Source: Actinokineospora terrae (GTDB lineage Bacteria; Actinomycetota; Actinomycetes; Mycobacteriales; Pseudonocardiaceae). From it: a DNA stretch of 64,000 nucleotides. The notes below the pieces were generated by a model, which was not told the origin of the DNA, ran no database searches, and saw only the letters and a list, made by a program, of their open reading frames with translations. Position 1 is the first letter of the stretch, and the number at the start of each line of letters is the position of its first letter. The position numbers were made by a program, and so were the translations under genes. Location: NCBI RefSeq assembly GCF_900111175.1, contig NZ_FOGI01000014.1:62001-126000 (forward strand). Direction: 5' to 3'. Of the stretch, positions 35,684 to 44,259 are shown one piece after another.

Positions 35684-37291
35684 ATGGCAAGTACGCGCAG
35701 TGGGGTGATGTCGCGGTGGCTGGCCAACCGCCGCGTGGGGACGAAGGTGCTGGGCGCGGTCGGCGTGCTCGGTGTGGTCGCGGTGAGCGTGGGGACGCTC
35801 GCGATCATCCGGATGAGCGACATGAACGAGGCGTCCGACTCGCTCTACAGCAGCGGCCTGCTGCCGGTGCAGCGGATCTACGAGGCCAGGATCGACATGG
35901 CGGACACCCGCGAGGACCTGCTGAGCCACACCTCCTCGGACAGCCGGGAGAAGATGGCGGGCTACGAGCGCGCGATGCAAGCCGACGACGACGCGTTCAA
36001 CGGCGAGATCGAGGCCTACACCGCGCTGAGCACGGTCCCCGAGTTGATCGCACCGCTGCGCGAGGCCTGGACCGCGTACCAGAAGGTCCGCGACGACCAG
36101 GTCGTGCCCGCGAGCAGGTCGAACGACACCGCGAAGGTGGAGTCACTGACCGACACCGTGCTGGAACCGTTGTCGGTCAAGGCCGAGGACGCCTTGGAGC
36201 GCATCGTCGAGGCGGAGATCAGGGGTGCCCGCACCCGGCAGGAGGCGACCGAGGCCAGCTACGCGTCGGCGCGCACCACGATCATCGTCGCACTGGCGGT
36301 CGGCATCACCCTCGCCGTCGCGATCAGCCTGTGGGTGTCGCGGGCGATCGTCGGCGGCGTGCGCCGCATCGGCGCGGTCGTGGCGGCTCTCGCGCACCGG
36401 GACCTCACCAGCACCGTCGGGCTGACCGGGCGCGACGAACTGGCCCGGATGGGGCGGGACCTGGACACCGCCGTCGGCACCGTGCGCGAGACGGTGCGGG
36501 AGATGGCCGGGACCGCGACCACGCTGTCCACCGCGGCCGCCGGGCTGTCCGCGGTCAGCGCCGAGCTGAACCGGGGCGCGGAGAAGACCTCCGAGCGGGC
36601 GGGCGTCGCCTCGGCAGCCGCGTCCCGGGTGAGCGCGAGCGTGCAGAGCCTGTCCACGGGGGCGGCGCAGATGACCACGTCGATCGCCGAGATCGCGGGC
36701 AGCGCCACCCAGGCGGCCGAGGTCGCGCAGGAGTCCATGCGGGCGGCGGCGGACACCGGGGAGCGGATCGAGAGCCTGCGCCAGGCCAGCGCCGAGATCG
36801 GCGAGGTGGTCAAGCTGATCACCAGCATCGCCGAGCAGACCAACCTGCTCGCGCTCAACGCCACCATCGAGGCGGCCCGCGCCGGGTCGGCGGGCGCCGG
36901 GTTCGCCGTCGTCGCCGGTGAGGTCAAGGACCTCGCCCACGAGACGGCCCGCGCCACCGAGCAGATCGCCGAGCGGGTCACGGCCATCCAGACCGGGACC
37001 GGCGAGGCGGCGTTCGCGGTGCGGCGCATCCAGGAGGTCGTCGCGCAGATCACCGACCACGCCACGACCGTGGCCTCCGCGGTGGAGGAGCAGTCGGCGA
37101 CGACCTCGGAGATGACCAGGTCGATCGGCGAGGTCGCGCTGTGCGGCGAGGAGCTGACCAGCAGCTTCACCGAGGTGGCCGCGGTCACCGCGGCGACCTC
37201 CGAGAGTTCGCGGGCCAGCCAGGGCGCCGCCGAGGACCTGTCGCGGCTCGCGGCCAAGCTGACCTCGCTCGTCGACGTCTTCGACCACTGA
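35684..37291 (+). CDS. Methyl-accepting chemotaxis protein
   Basis: 535 residues from ATG 35684 with GAGG 6 bases upstream. TM1 at about 21-42, an extracytoplasmic helical bundle of about 155 residues (4HB_MCP type), TM2 at 198-218, HAMP at 219-271, then a long signalling coiled coil with the conserved tip IAEQTNLLALNATIEAARAG and GFAVVAGEVKDLA. It senses an external signal and signals to CheA/CheW. No che or flagellar gene is in the window, so it is an orphan receptor. Motile spores occur in several Pseudonocardiales genera, giving a plausible context. Confidence 0.94.
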   Translation: MASTRSGVMSRWLANRRVGTKVLGAVGVLGVVAVSVGTLAIIRMSDMNEASDSLYSSGLLPVQRIYEARIDMADTREDLLSHTSSDSREKMAGYERAMQADDDAFNGEIEAYTALSTVPELIAPLREAWTAYQKVRDDQVVPASRSNDTAKVESLTDTVLEPLSVKAEDALERIVEAEIRGARTRQEATEASYASARTTIIVALAVGITLAVAISLWVSRAIVGGVRRIGAVVAALAHRDLTSTVGLTGRDELARMGRDLDTAVGTVRETVREMAGTATTLSTAAAGLSAVSAELNRGAEKTSERAGVASAAASRVSASVQSLSTGAAQMTTSIAEIAGSATQAAEVAQESMRAAADTGERIESLRQASAEIGEVVKLITSIAEQTNLLALNATIEAARAGSAGAGFAVVAGEVKDLAHETARATEQIAERVTAIQTGTGEAAFAVRRIQEVVAQITDHATTVASAVEEQSATTSEMTRSIGEVALCGEELTSSFTEVAAVTAATSESSRASQGAAEDLSRLAAKLTSLVDVFDH

Positions 37292-37315
37292 CCGCACCGA
37301 GCACCGGAGACGACC

Positions 37316-37837
37316 ATGGACATCCACACCACGCACCACGACCGGCGGACCCCGTTCGACGGCGGGCTTGGCTGGACACCGACCGGCGTCCTGGCCGGGG
37401 TGGCGGCGGGCAGCGGCCGCGACGACCACCAGGCCGAGATCGCCAGGTATGACCTCGGCAACCCCGAACTGCTCGCCCACCTCGACGCCGCCGCCGCCCG
37501 CGCGGTGACCGCGCTCGCCGCCCGCGCGAGCCTGATCTCGGTCGTGGTCGACACCGCGGCGCGCGTACTGGCCGCGGCCGGACCGATCACGGACGTGGTC
37601 GGCCCCCCGGCGGCGGACCTGTGCGCCCGAGTCGTCGAGATCGGGTCGCACTCGGTGGTCGACCGCGCCCACAGCTGCCTGGGCGTTCCGTTGCGCTCAC
37701 CCTGGGGGCACGTGCTGGGAGCCTTCTGCGTCGTCGACACCGGCGCGCGGGAGTTCGGCGACGCGGAACTGGACTGGCTGACCCGGGCGGCGGGCAACGC
37801 CGCCACGGTTCTCCAGTTCTACCGCGACGCCCGGTGA
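37316..37837 (+). CDS. GAF-domain protein
   Basis: 173 residues. After a 40-residue flexible start, the sequence has the GAF fold: ALAARASLISVVVDTAARVL, then LGVPLRSPWGHVLGAFCVVD and REFGDAELDWLTRAAG. GAF domains bind small ligands or signal by dimerisation. 24 bases after the chemoreceptor on the same strand and closed by a hairpin, so it probably functions with the receptor; no output domain is present. Confidence 0.8.
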   Translation: MDIHTTHHDRRTPFDGGLGWTPTGVLAGVAAGSGRDDHQAEIARYDLGNPELLAHLDAAAARAVTALAARASLISVVVDTAARVLAAAGPITDVVGPPAADLCARVVEIGSHSVVDRAHSCLGVPLRSPWGHVLGAFCVVDTGAREFGDAELDWLTRAAGNAATVLQFYRDAR

Positions 37838-37841
37838 ACCC

Positions 37842-37872
37842 GTCCTGTGCGGAACGGGTTTCCGCACAGGAC
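37842..37872. terminator. 13-bp hairpin between the GAF gene and the converging membrane gene
   Basis: GTCCTGTGCGGAA and TTCCGCACAGGAC are perfect arms around CGGGT. It lies 4 bases after the GAF stop and 24 bases after the end of the converging gene, so it can terminate both. Confidence 0.85.
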
Positions 37873-37895
37873 GACCACTCCGGCCGTCGCGCCGG

Positions 37896-38213
37896 TCAGG
37901 CCCACCAGAAGAACCAGATGGCGGTGCCGGTGGCGATGGCGACGATGAGGATGGAGAGGGCGGCTTGGGGGCCGGTTTTGCGGTCGGCGAAGTGCTGGGC
38001 CAGTAGGGCCGCCGCGGCGGTGGCGAAGTGGCCCAGGAGGACGGCGATGCCGGGGCCGGGGAGGCCGCGGACCCAGGCGATCACCTGGAGGGCCAGGACC
38101 ACCACGGCCAGACCTGCGAGGCCGATCGCCAGGGCGCCCGAGGTTTCGCGCCAGAAGCCGGAGCGGGCGCGGGTTCTGGGGAGCTCGACGGTGGCGTCGT
38201 CGGGGGTGGTCAC
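37896..38213 (-). CDS. Small three-span membrane protein
   Basis: 105 residues from GTG 38213, which overlaps the nuclease stop (GTGA). Three hydrophobic segments: LAIGLAGLAVVVLALQVIAW, GIAVLLGHFATAAAALLA and ALSILIVAIATGTAIWFFW, with a short Thr/Asp-rich lead. Looks like the small membrane proteins of actinobacteria; no family assigned. Coupled to the RecB-type nuclease gene. Confidence 0.7.
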   Translation of the reverse strand: MTTPDDATVELPRTRARSGFWRETSGALAIGLAGLAVVVLALQVIAWVRGLPGPGIAVLLGHFATAAAALLAQHFADRKTGPQAALSILIVAIATGTAIWFFWWA

Positions 38214-39064
38214 GGGGACAGCATCGCCCATGGGTCGATGGCCGGTCCAGCGGCCTGGCCCTCGGCGCAGTTGCGGCGGAAGTCGCACCAGGAGCACTGG
38301 CGGCCGGGGTTGGGCGGGAAGAGGACCTCGGGGTCGCCGCCCGCCTTGTGGGTGTCGATGGCGAGCTGGAACTCGTCGGCGGCTTCCTCGGCGCGGGTGA
38401 GGTGGCGGGCCAGGGAGTCCTCGGTGTGGTCCCACGCGGCGACGGTGCCGGTGGGCAGGTGGTGCAGTTCGACCCGGGTGCACGGGCGGCGCAGGGTGCG
38501 GCGGGCGGCGAGGACGTAGAGCGCCAGCGCCTGCGATCCCCTGGCGTCGTCGGTGCTCAGCGCGTGCCGCCCGGTCTTGTAGTCGACGATCACCAGTTCG
38601 CCCGCGCGCTGGTCGATGCGGTCGACGCGGCCCTCGGCGACGATGGTGCCGACCGGCGCGGACACCCAGCGCTCCAGGCCGACCGGGTCGTCGGTGACGT
38701 CGGTTTCCTTGACGTAGTCGTGCACCCACCCCGCTGCGCGCCCGCGGAACTCCGCGGCCTGCTTGGGATCGGCGAACCCGTCGTCCTTCCAGTGCGTGCC
38801 GACCAAGGCGGCGGCGCTGTCGGGTGTGCGGCGCTCGACAGGGAGGTCGAACAAGGCCTTGAGCGCGTTGTGCACGACGGCGCCCATGGTGCTGTGCGCC
38901 CACGGACCCCCGCGCGGCGGCGTCGGGCGGTCCACGTAAGCCATCCGGAACCGGCGCCTGCAGTCGTTCCACACCCCGAGCCGGGACGGGGTCACCTTGA
39001 TGAGTTTGCGCGGCATGCTGTCGAATCCGAGTTGGCCGTCCTGCACGAGGTACAAGGTACGCAC
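38210..39064 (-). CDS. RecB-type PD-(D/E)XK nuclease with iron-sulfur cysteines
   Basis: 284 residues from GTG 39064; alternative starts are GTG 39046 and ATG 39016 (MPRKLIKVTPSRL). Core PD-(D/E)XK motifs: STMGAVVHNALKALF (His), VAEGRVDRID (Asp) and LVIVDYKTGRHA (D..YK). Four Cys, in NDCRRRF and in QCSWCDFRRNCAE, form the AddB/RecB-like 4Fe-4S staple. A stand-alone single-domain exonuclease without a helicase. Divergent from arsC. Confidence 0.9.
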   Translation of the reverse strand: MRTLYLVQDGQLGFDSMPRKLIKVTPSRLGVWNDCRRRFRMAYVDRPTPPRGGPWAHSTMGAVVHNALKALFDLPVERRTPDSAAALVGTHWKDDGFADPKQAAEFRGRAAGWVHDYVKETDVTDDPVGLERWVSAPVGTIVAEGRVDRIDQRAGELVIVDYKTGRHALSTDDARGSQALALYVLAARRTLRRPCTRVELHHLPTGTVAAWDHTEDSLARHLTRAEEAADEFQLAIDTHKAGGDPEVLFPPNPGRQCSWCDFRRNCAEGQAAGPAIDPWAMLSP

Positions 39065-39102
39065 CGGCACCGACAACTCCGGCGCCGGGCAGAATCGGCG
39101 GC

Positions 39103-39450
39103 GTGGAAATCTGGCACAACCCGCGGTGCTCCAAGTCGCGCACCGCCCTGGCCGCGCTCGACGCCGCCGCACCCGGGCACACCGTCCGCCGCTACCTCGA
39201 CGAGCCGCCGACGGCCGCGGAGTTGGACGAGGTGCTGACCAGGCTCGACCTCCAGCCGTGGGAGATCACCCGGCTGAAAGAGCCGGTGGCGAAGGAACTC
39301 GGCCTCGCGGGCAAGCCGAAGGACCGCGCGGCGTGGATCGCGGTGCTGGTGGCGAACCCGGTGCTCATCGAGCGGCCGATCATCGTCACCGACGACGGGC
39401 GGGCCTACCTCGCGCGCACCCAGGAAGCGATCGACGCGGCGCTCAGCTAG
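39103..39450 (+). CDS. arsC: ArsC/Spx-family thioredoxin-fold protein
   Basis: 115 residues from GTG 39103. NPRCSKSRTALAAL is the ArsC active-site loop with the catalytic Cys, and IERPIIVTDDGRAYL carries the substrate-side segment. KEPVAKELGL and WIAVLVANP complete the fold. Glutaredoxin-coupled arsenate reductases have this pattern, but there are no ars neighbours, so arsenate may not be the physiological substrate. Its 3' end overlaps marC by eight bases. Confidence 0.85.
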   Translation: MEIWHNPRCSKSRTALAALDAAAPGHTVRRYLDEPPTAAELDEVLTRLDLQPWEITRLKEPVAKELGLAGKPKDRAAWIAVLVANPVLIERPIIVTDDGRAYLARTQEAIDAALS

Positions 39451-40063
39451 AGCCCTCGATGAACCCGCGCACCGAGTTGGCGATGAGCTGCACCGCGATC
39501 GCGGCCAGCAGCAGACCGGCGATCTTGGCCAGCAGGGTGATGCCGCTGTCCTTGATCAGCCGGATCACCGCGCCGGAGAAGCGCAGGCACAGGTAGAGGA
39601 TCAGGTGCACGGCCAGGATTGCCAGGCCCAGAGCCACGTAGGACGCCACGTGCCCGCCTGCGCCGCGGACGAACACTATGGTCGCCGCGATGGCACCCGG
39701 GCCTGCCAGCAGCGGCGTGCCCAGCGGCACCAGGGCCACGTTCACGTCCTCGACCGCTTCCGGCTCGGTGCTGTTCTTGCCGGTCAACAGGTCGAGCGCG
39801 ATCAGCAGGAGCAGCAACCCACCCGCGCCCTGCAGCGCCGGGATGCCGATGCCCAGGTAGCGCAAGATCGCCTCGCCGCTGATCGCGAACAGGCTGATCA
39901 CCATGAGCGACACCAGCACCGCCTGGCGCGCGGCGCGGTTGCGGGTCTGCCGGGTCTTGCGGCCGGTGAGGCTCAGGAACACCGGGACGGTGCCCGGCGG
40001 GTCCATGATCACGACCAGGGTGATGGTCGCCTCGGCGAACAGCGCGGCGTCGAAGAACGCCAT
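39443..40063 (-). CDS. MarC-family integral membrane protein
   Basis: 206 residues, six hydrophobic spans. VVIMDPPGTVPVFLSLTG in the first helix and GTPLLAGPGAIAATIVFV in the centre are family signatures. MarC (UPF0056) proteins have no agreed function despite their name. Its start overlaps the PHP stop by one base (TGATG), so they are translationally coupled. Confidence 0.92.
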   Translation of the reverse strand: MAFFDAALFAEATITLVVIMDPPGTVPVFLSLTGRKTRQTRNRAARQAVLVSLMVISLFAISGEAILRYLGIGIPALQGAGGLLLLLIALDLLTGKNSTEPEAVEDVNVALVPLGTPLLAGPGAIAATIVFVRGAGGHVASYVALGLAILAVHLILYLCLRFSGAVIRLIKDSGITLLAKIAGLLLAAIAVQLIANSVRGFIEGSS

Positions 40064-40926
40064 CAGGCACCCACCAACAACCCGGAACCGGACGCGCGCG
40101 CGACGATCTCGTCGAGCATCTCCGGCGCGGTCGTCCTGGCGCCGAGCCGGATGGTCTTGTTGGTGCCGTGGTAATCACTCGAACCGGTGACGATGAGGTC
40201 GTGCCGGTCGGCGATCGCGCGCAGCCGGGCCCGCGAGTCGTCGTCGTGGTCGGGGTGGTCGACTTCGAGGCCGTCCAGCCCGGCGTCGACCAGGTCGACG
40301 ACCACGTCGGCGCTGATCGTCGGACCGCGCTGGTGGGCGAACCCGTGCGCCAGGACGGTGACCCCACCGGCGGCCTTGACCATGTCGATGGCCTCGCGCA
40401 CCGGGGTCTTGCTGCTGGGCACGTAGTAGCCGTTGCGGCCGTGCAGCAGCTCCGTGAACGCCTCGTTGACCGAGCCGACCACCCCGGCCCTGACCAGGGC
40501 CTGCGCGAGGTGCGGGCGGCCTGCTGGGGCGTCGGGCGGCAGGTCGCCGAGGAGGGTGTCGGGGTCGACGGGGTAGCCGTCCGCGGCCATCCGCTCGGCC
40601 ATCGTGCGCAGGCGGCTGCGTCGTTCGGCCCGCGTGCGGGCGTACTCCCGGACCACGGTCTCAGCGTGCGGGTCGAACAGGTAGGCCAGCAAGTGGATCG
40701 TGCACTGCCCGCCGCGGCCGTCCTCGGACGCGCAGGTCAGCTCCGCCCCCCGGACCAGGCCGAGGCCGGGCGGCAGCGCGGCGGCCGCCTCGGCCCAGCC
40801 CGCGGTGGTGTCGTGGTCGGTGATCGCCAGCGTGTCGAGCCCGGCGCGCGCGGCGGCGGCGACGAGCCCGGCGGGGCTGTCGGTGCCGTCGGAGGCGGTG
40901 GAGTGGCAGTGGAGGTCGATCCGCAC
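40063..40926 (-). CDS. PHP-domain phosphoesterase
   Basis: 287 residues from GTG 40926. RIDLHCHSTASDGTDSP and ITDHDTTAGWAEA are PHP metal motifs, then HLLAYLFDP, VLAHGF and GSSDYHGTN. Homologous to 3',5'-nucleoside bisphosphate phosphatases and TrpH-like RNases. Cytoplasmic and metal-dependent. First gene of a pair with marC. Confidence 0.9.
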   Translation of the reverse strand: MRIDLHCHSTASDGTDSPAGLVAAAARAGLDTLAITDHDTTAGWAEAAAALPPGLGLVRGAELTCASEDGRGGQCTIHLLAYLFDPHAETVVREYARTRAERRSRLRTMAERMAADGYPVDPDTLLGDLPPDAPAGRPHLAQALVRAGVVGSVNEAFTELLHGRNGYYVPSSKTPVREAIDMVKAAGGVTVLAHGFAHQRGPTISADVVVDLVDAGLDGLEVDHPDHDDDSRARLRAIADRHDLIVTGSSDYHGTNKTIRLGARTTAPEMLDEIVARASGSGLLVGA

Positions 40927-40981
40927 CGACCCAGTGTTCCCGATGACCCAGGTCACCGGCGTGGTGGGCGGCGCGGGCCGC

Positions 40982-41554
40982 TCAGCCGACCGGCTTGCGG
41001 GCCTTGCGGGTACCGCGGGCCAACCGCTGCGCCTTGATCATCGAGAACCGCTCGGCCTGGGCCTTCTTGTCGCCGAAGACCAGTTCCGAGATGGCGTCGT
41101 AGACCTGCTCCGGCCGGGGCAGGAACTCGATGTTGTTCAGCGCCTGGATCTGACCGGCGGACTCGACGACCATCGTGCCGTAGCCGAAGACCCGCCCGGT
41201 CGCGGTGCGCTTGTAGGTGAGGTCGGTGACCTTGCTGATCGGCATCATGAGCACCCGGGTGGTGAACACCCCGGTGGTCATCATGAACCGCTTGTCGGTG
41301 ACCACGATCCGCTCCACCCACCACTCGATCACCTGGTAGGTGAAGCGGAGCACGACGACGAGCGCGACGTACCAGAGGATGTTCTGCACCAGCCACGCCT
41401 GCGGCGGCAGCAGGTACGAGACCATCACGCACACCGCGAGCAGGGCGACGGCCTCGAACACCTGCCACGCCAGGCTCGCCCAGTGCCTGCGAACGCGGAT
41501 GACCCGGCGCTCGGAGTCGAGCAGGTACTCGTCAGGGTCCCTGGGCGCGAACAT
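40982..41554 (-). CDS. Membrane protein with bacterial PH domain (bPH2/DUF304)
   Basis: 190 residues. Two membrane helices (EAVALLAVCVMVSYLL and LWYVALVVVLRFTYQVI) precede the PH-like domain WWVERIVVTDKRFMMTTGVF, RVLMMPISKVTDLTYKRT and YGTMVVESAGQIQ. Such domains act as membrane-proximal scaffolds. The gene is probably followed by the small membrane protein at 41574 upstream of it on the same strand. Confidence 0.88.
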   Translation of the reverse strand: MFAPRDPDEYLLDSERRVIRVRRHWASLAWQVFEAVALLAVCVMVSYLLPPQAWLVQNILWYVALVVVLRFTYQVIEWWVERIVVTDKRFMMTTGVFTTRVLMMPISKVTDLTYKRTATGRVFGYGTMVVESAGQIQALNNIEFLPRPEQVYDAISELVFGDKKAQAERFSMIKAQRLARGTRKARKPVG

Positions 41555-41573
41555 GCTCCGACGCTACTTCGTC

Positions 41574-41738
41574 TCAGCTCTGGAAGACAGTGCGGACGAA
41601 GGTGATCACCGCTTCGGCCCCCTCGCGGAGGCTGGTGAGGATGGAGTTCACGATCCCCGCGGACTGGACCGGCTGCGTCACCAGGAAGAAGACGAGCAAA
41701 GCGGCCCCAGTGATGATCAAGATCTTCTTGATGTCCAC
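41574..41738 (-). CDS. 54-residue conserved-type membrane microprotein
   Basis: From GTG 41738 the frame reads DIKKILIITGAALLVFFLV, then TQPVQSAG, NSILTSLREGAEAVITF and VRTVFQS. A hydrophobic helix at residues 5-22 and an amphipathic C-terminal helix. GGGG about 8 bases upstream could be the ribosome site. Small proteins with the pattern MDIKK, FLVxxP and VITFxRxxF are common in actinobacteria as I recall. Upstream of the PH-domain gene on the same strand, 19 bases apart, so probably co-transcribed. Confidence 0.7.
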   Translation of the reverse strand: MDIKKILIITGAALLVFFLVTQPVQSAGIVNSILTSLREGAEAVITFVRTVFQS

Positions 41739-41881
41739 TGTGATCTACCCCGTTCCGTACGCACCCTGCATGGCGCCTGTTGAAAACCGTTGTACCGCAC
41801 TCGGCGGCGCTAAGGGAGAGTAGTCAAGCTCTTGGGGCAACGCGGAGCGTGATCACCCGGCGATCGCTACTCTGCGTCGTC

Positions 41882-42304
41882 ATGAGGGGAGATCACATTA
41901 GGAGGATCAGGTGCGTCGGCGGCCTCGTCCGTGATGAGCGCGATCGGCTGCTGCTGATCCGCCGCGGCCGCGAGCCCGGCGCCGGGCTGTGGTCGATCCC
42001 AGGTGGGAAGGTCGAGCCAGGTGAGTCCGACCCCGAGGCACTGACGCGGGAGGTGGCCGAGGAGACCGGTCTGGCCGTCGTGGTCGGCGACCTGGTGGGC
42101 ACCGTGGAGCGACCCGCGCCGGATGGGCTGTTCGAGATCCACGACTACCGCTGCACCGTCACCGGGGGTGATCTTTCGCCGGGTGACGACGCCGATGCGG
42201 CCACCTGGGTGGATCTTGCGATGTTCACCACATTGGATGGCCGTAATGCCCTGGTGGCAGGCCTTTCCGAGACCTTGGCCGGGTGGGGTGAGCTGCCGCG
42301 ATGA
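41882..42304 (+). CDS. Nudix hydrolase
   Basis: 140 residues from ATG 41882. The Nudix box GGKVEPGESDPEALTREVAE plus ETGL fits the consensus exactly, preceded by LLLIRRGREPGAGLWSIPG. Hydrolyses a nucleoside diphosphate linked to another moiety; MutT-like or NUDIX of unknown substrate. Ends next to the DUF2332 gene, with which it converges (7 bases). Confidence 0.9.
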   Translation: MRGDHIRRIRCVGGLVRDERDRLLLIRRGREPGAGLWSIPGGKVEPGESDPEALTREVAEETGLAVVVGDLVGTVERPAPDGLFEIHDYRCTVTGGDLSPGDDADAATWVDLAMFTTLDGRNALVAGLSETLAGWGELPR

Positions 42305-42310
42305 CGGGAA

Positions 42311-43423
42311 TCAGACAAGCCACGCCATGCGCTCACCGTGCATGGCGGCGCGCGCGAGAGCGGCAGAAGTCGGGACCCCGCCGTCCCACCTGGTGAGCCC
42401 CACGACGCTGAACGCGGGCTGCCCCGGCGGCGGGACGAGGTCGTCGCGATCGGGCAGCACGTGGTGCAGCCCGACGGTGTAGACCTCGTCGCTGACCCAC
42501 CAGAGCGCGCGCGTCCCGGCGAGTTTGGCGACCGCGGCCACGAAGTCCGCGCGGTCGCTCTCCGACAGGTAGGGCAAGACGTGGCTGGTGATCACGACCA
42601 AGGGGACCGAGGTCGGGATCAGCGCGGCGGCCTTGTCGAGGTCCGCGATGGCGTCGCCGCGCACCAGCTGCGGGGGGCTCTTGCGCTGGAGGGCGGCCGC
42701 GGTGCTGAACAACCGTTGGCGTTCGGGTTGATCCGCCCAGATGCAGGCTTCCAGCCACGCGGCGGCGTCTTCGTCAGCCAGGTCTACCGGCGCGCGGTCT
42801 AGACCGACCCGCTCGGCGACAGCGAGCTTCTTGGGGATGGTCGGCAGCACCGCGTCCGAGCCCAACTCGAGCGCACAATGCAACCCAAGAGGCGTCTTGG
42901 TAGGGCCAACGACGATCTGACCGGACTGCTCTGTCTGGTACCGGTAGCCGTACCGGTCGAGGTTGAGAAGGAGCCCGGCAGAGCAACCGACTTCCAGCAG
43001 CCCGATGGGGGCGCCTGCCTGTTTGGCCGCCAACGACACCGCCGGGTAGAGCAGCGCGGCCCGGCGCACCTCGTTGGTCTGCGTGGTGTGCGCGGCGACG
43101 AGTGCCCGGATCTTCTCGGACCGCTCGACGACGAACTGGCGGAACATCGGCCACGTCGCGGCGTCGACCCCGTAGCTGCCACCCATGGACGGGTAGTAGT
43201 TGACCAGCTCGTGGAACGGCTCGGCCTGCAGCGCCCGGTGCACGGCGGCGAGCAGCAGGGTCGCCGTCTCGAACCCGGGCTGGGCGGCGGTCAGCAGGTC
43301 GGCGACGCCGTCGTCCTCGGCGGCGCGCTCGGCGAGGTGCTGGTAGAGCGGCGACACCCCGGCAGCCTCGACCTCGGCAAAGCGCCGCAACCGGTGCTTG
43401 ACCTCGTCCAGCGACACGGTCAC
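42311..43423 (-). CDS. DUF2332 protein, possible SAM-dependent-type fold
   Basis: 370 residues from GTG 43423 with GGAGGG upstream. LLEVGCSAGLLLNLDRYGYR looks like a Rossmann/SAM-like glycine loop, and the remainder matches the DUF2332 family (FxxEVEAAGVSPLYQHLA, YYPSMGGSYGVD, VITSHVLPYL, WWVSDEVY). Function unknown. Confidence 0.85.
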   Translation of the reverse strand: MTVSLDEVKHRLRRFAEVEAAGVSPLYQHLAERAAEDDGVADLLTAAQPGFETATLLLAAVHRALQAEPFHELVNYYPSMGGSYGVDAATWPMFRQFVVERSEKIRALVAAHTTQTNEVRRAALLYPAVSLAAKQAGAPIGLLEVGCSAGLLLNLDRYGYRYQTEQSGQIVVGPTKTPLGLHCALELGSDAVLPTIPKKLAVAERVGLDRAPVDLADEDAAAWLEACIWADQPERQRLFSTAAALQRKSPPQLVRGDAIADLDKAAALIPTSVPLVVITSHVLPYLSESDRADFVAAVAKLAGTRALWWVSDEVYTVGLHHVLPDRDDLVPPPGQPAFSVVGLTRWDGGVPTSAALARAAMHGERMAWLV

Positions 43424-43464
43424 GGCGTTCCCTCCGTCCGCCCGGGTTGTCCCCAACCCGGCAG

Positions 43465-43968
43465 TTAGACCTTCGGCTCCGGTCGTCCCGGTTGCTCGCC
43501 CCCGCGCGCCTCACCGTAAGAGCGCTTGGGCACCATCACCTTCCGGCGGAAGGTGCAGACGACTGTTCCGTCCTGCTTGTAGCCCCGTGTCTCGACATAC
43601 ACAACCCCCCTGTCGTCTTTCGACTTGGACGGGGTCTTGTCGAGCACCTCGGTCTCACCGTAGATGGTGTCACCGTGGAAGGTCGGCTTCACGTGCCGCA
43701 ACGACTCGACCTCCAGGTTCGCGATGGCCTTACCGGACACGTCCGGCACCGACATCCCCAGCAGCAGCGAGTAGATGTAGTTGCCGACGACCACGTTCTT
43801 GCCGAAGTCGGTGGTGTTCTCCGCGTAGTGCGCGTCCATGTGCAGCGGGTGGTGGTTCATGGTCAGCAGGCAGAACAGGTGGTCGTCGTACTCGGTCACG
43901 GTCTTACCCGGCCAGTGCTTGTAAGTGGCACCGACCTCGAACTCCTCGTAGTAGCGCCCGAACTGCAC
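43465..43968 (-). CDS. MaoC-family hydratase
   Basis: 167 residues from GTG 43968 with AGGAGG upstream. A hot-dog fold: HLFCLLTMNHHPLHMDAHYA with the catalytic Asp/His motif, then VVGNYIYSLLLGMSV and HVKPTFHGDTIYGE. Acts on 2-enoyl-CoA or related CoA esters; the NHHPLHMD motif recalls mesaconyl/itaconyl-CoA hydratases (Rv2499c-like), consistent with the CitE-type lyases at the end of the window, but that link is inference. Divergent from corA. Confidence 0.87.
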   Translation of the reverse strand: MQFGRYYEEFEVGATYKHWPGKTVTEYDDHLFCLLTMNHHPLHMDAHYAENTTDFGKNVVVGNYIYSLLLGMSVPDVSGKAIANLEVESLRHVKPTFHGDTIYGETEVLDKTPSKSKDDRGVVYVETRGYKQDGTVVCTFRRKVMVPKRSYGEARGGEQPGRPEPKV

Positions 43969-44178
43969 TGTGTGCCTCCTATGTGACCGGCGAGTAGGGA
44001 TCTGTGTACGACGGCTCCCGCCCAGGTGCAACCGGTGTGTGAGCCAGGGCACCGCGTGTGAAACGCGTTCGGTTTTGCCGCCCTGTGGCCGGGCGGTCGG
44101 TGTACGGGGGTACGCTGTCCTCCCGGCAGGCCCGCGCGTCACGCGCCCGGCCGCCGTCGACCTGAGGAGGTGAGACGC

Positions 44179-44259
44179 ATGGGCGACCCCACCGGTCATG
44201 AAACCGACACTGGATGCAGTAGTCCCCGCGTCCCCTCCGGAGGTGCACGCCGCCGCTAG
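44179..44259 (+). CDS. Possible 26-residue leader peptide upstream of corA
   Basis: ATG 44179 follows a strong Shine-Dalgarno (GAGGAGGTGAGACGC). The peptide starts MGDPTGHETDTG and ends PSGGARRR. Its TAG stop overlaps a GTG (TAGTG) that opens an in-frame N-terminal extension of CorA, and hairpins lie just beyond (CCGCCGCTAGTGGCGG and CCGGGG...CCCCGG). Leader peptides control Mg transport genes in enterobacteria; this one is inferred from sequence only. Confidence 0.5.
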   Translation: MGDPTGHETDTGCSSPRVPSGGARRR

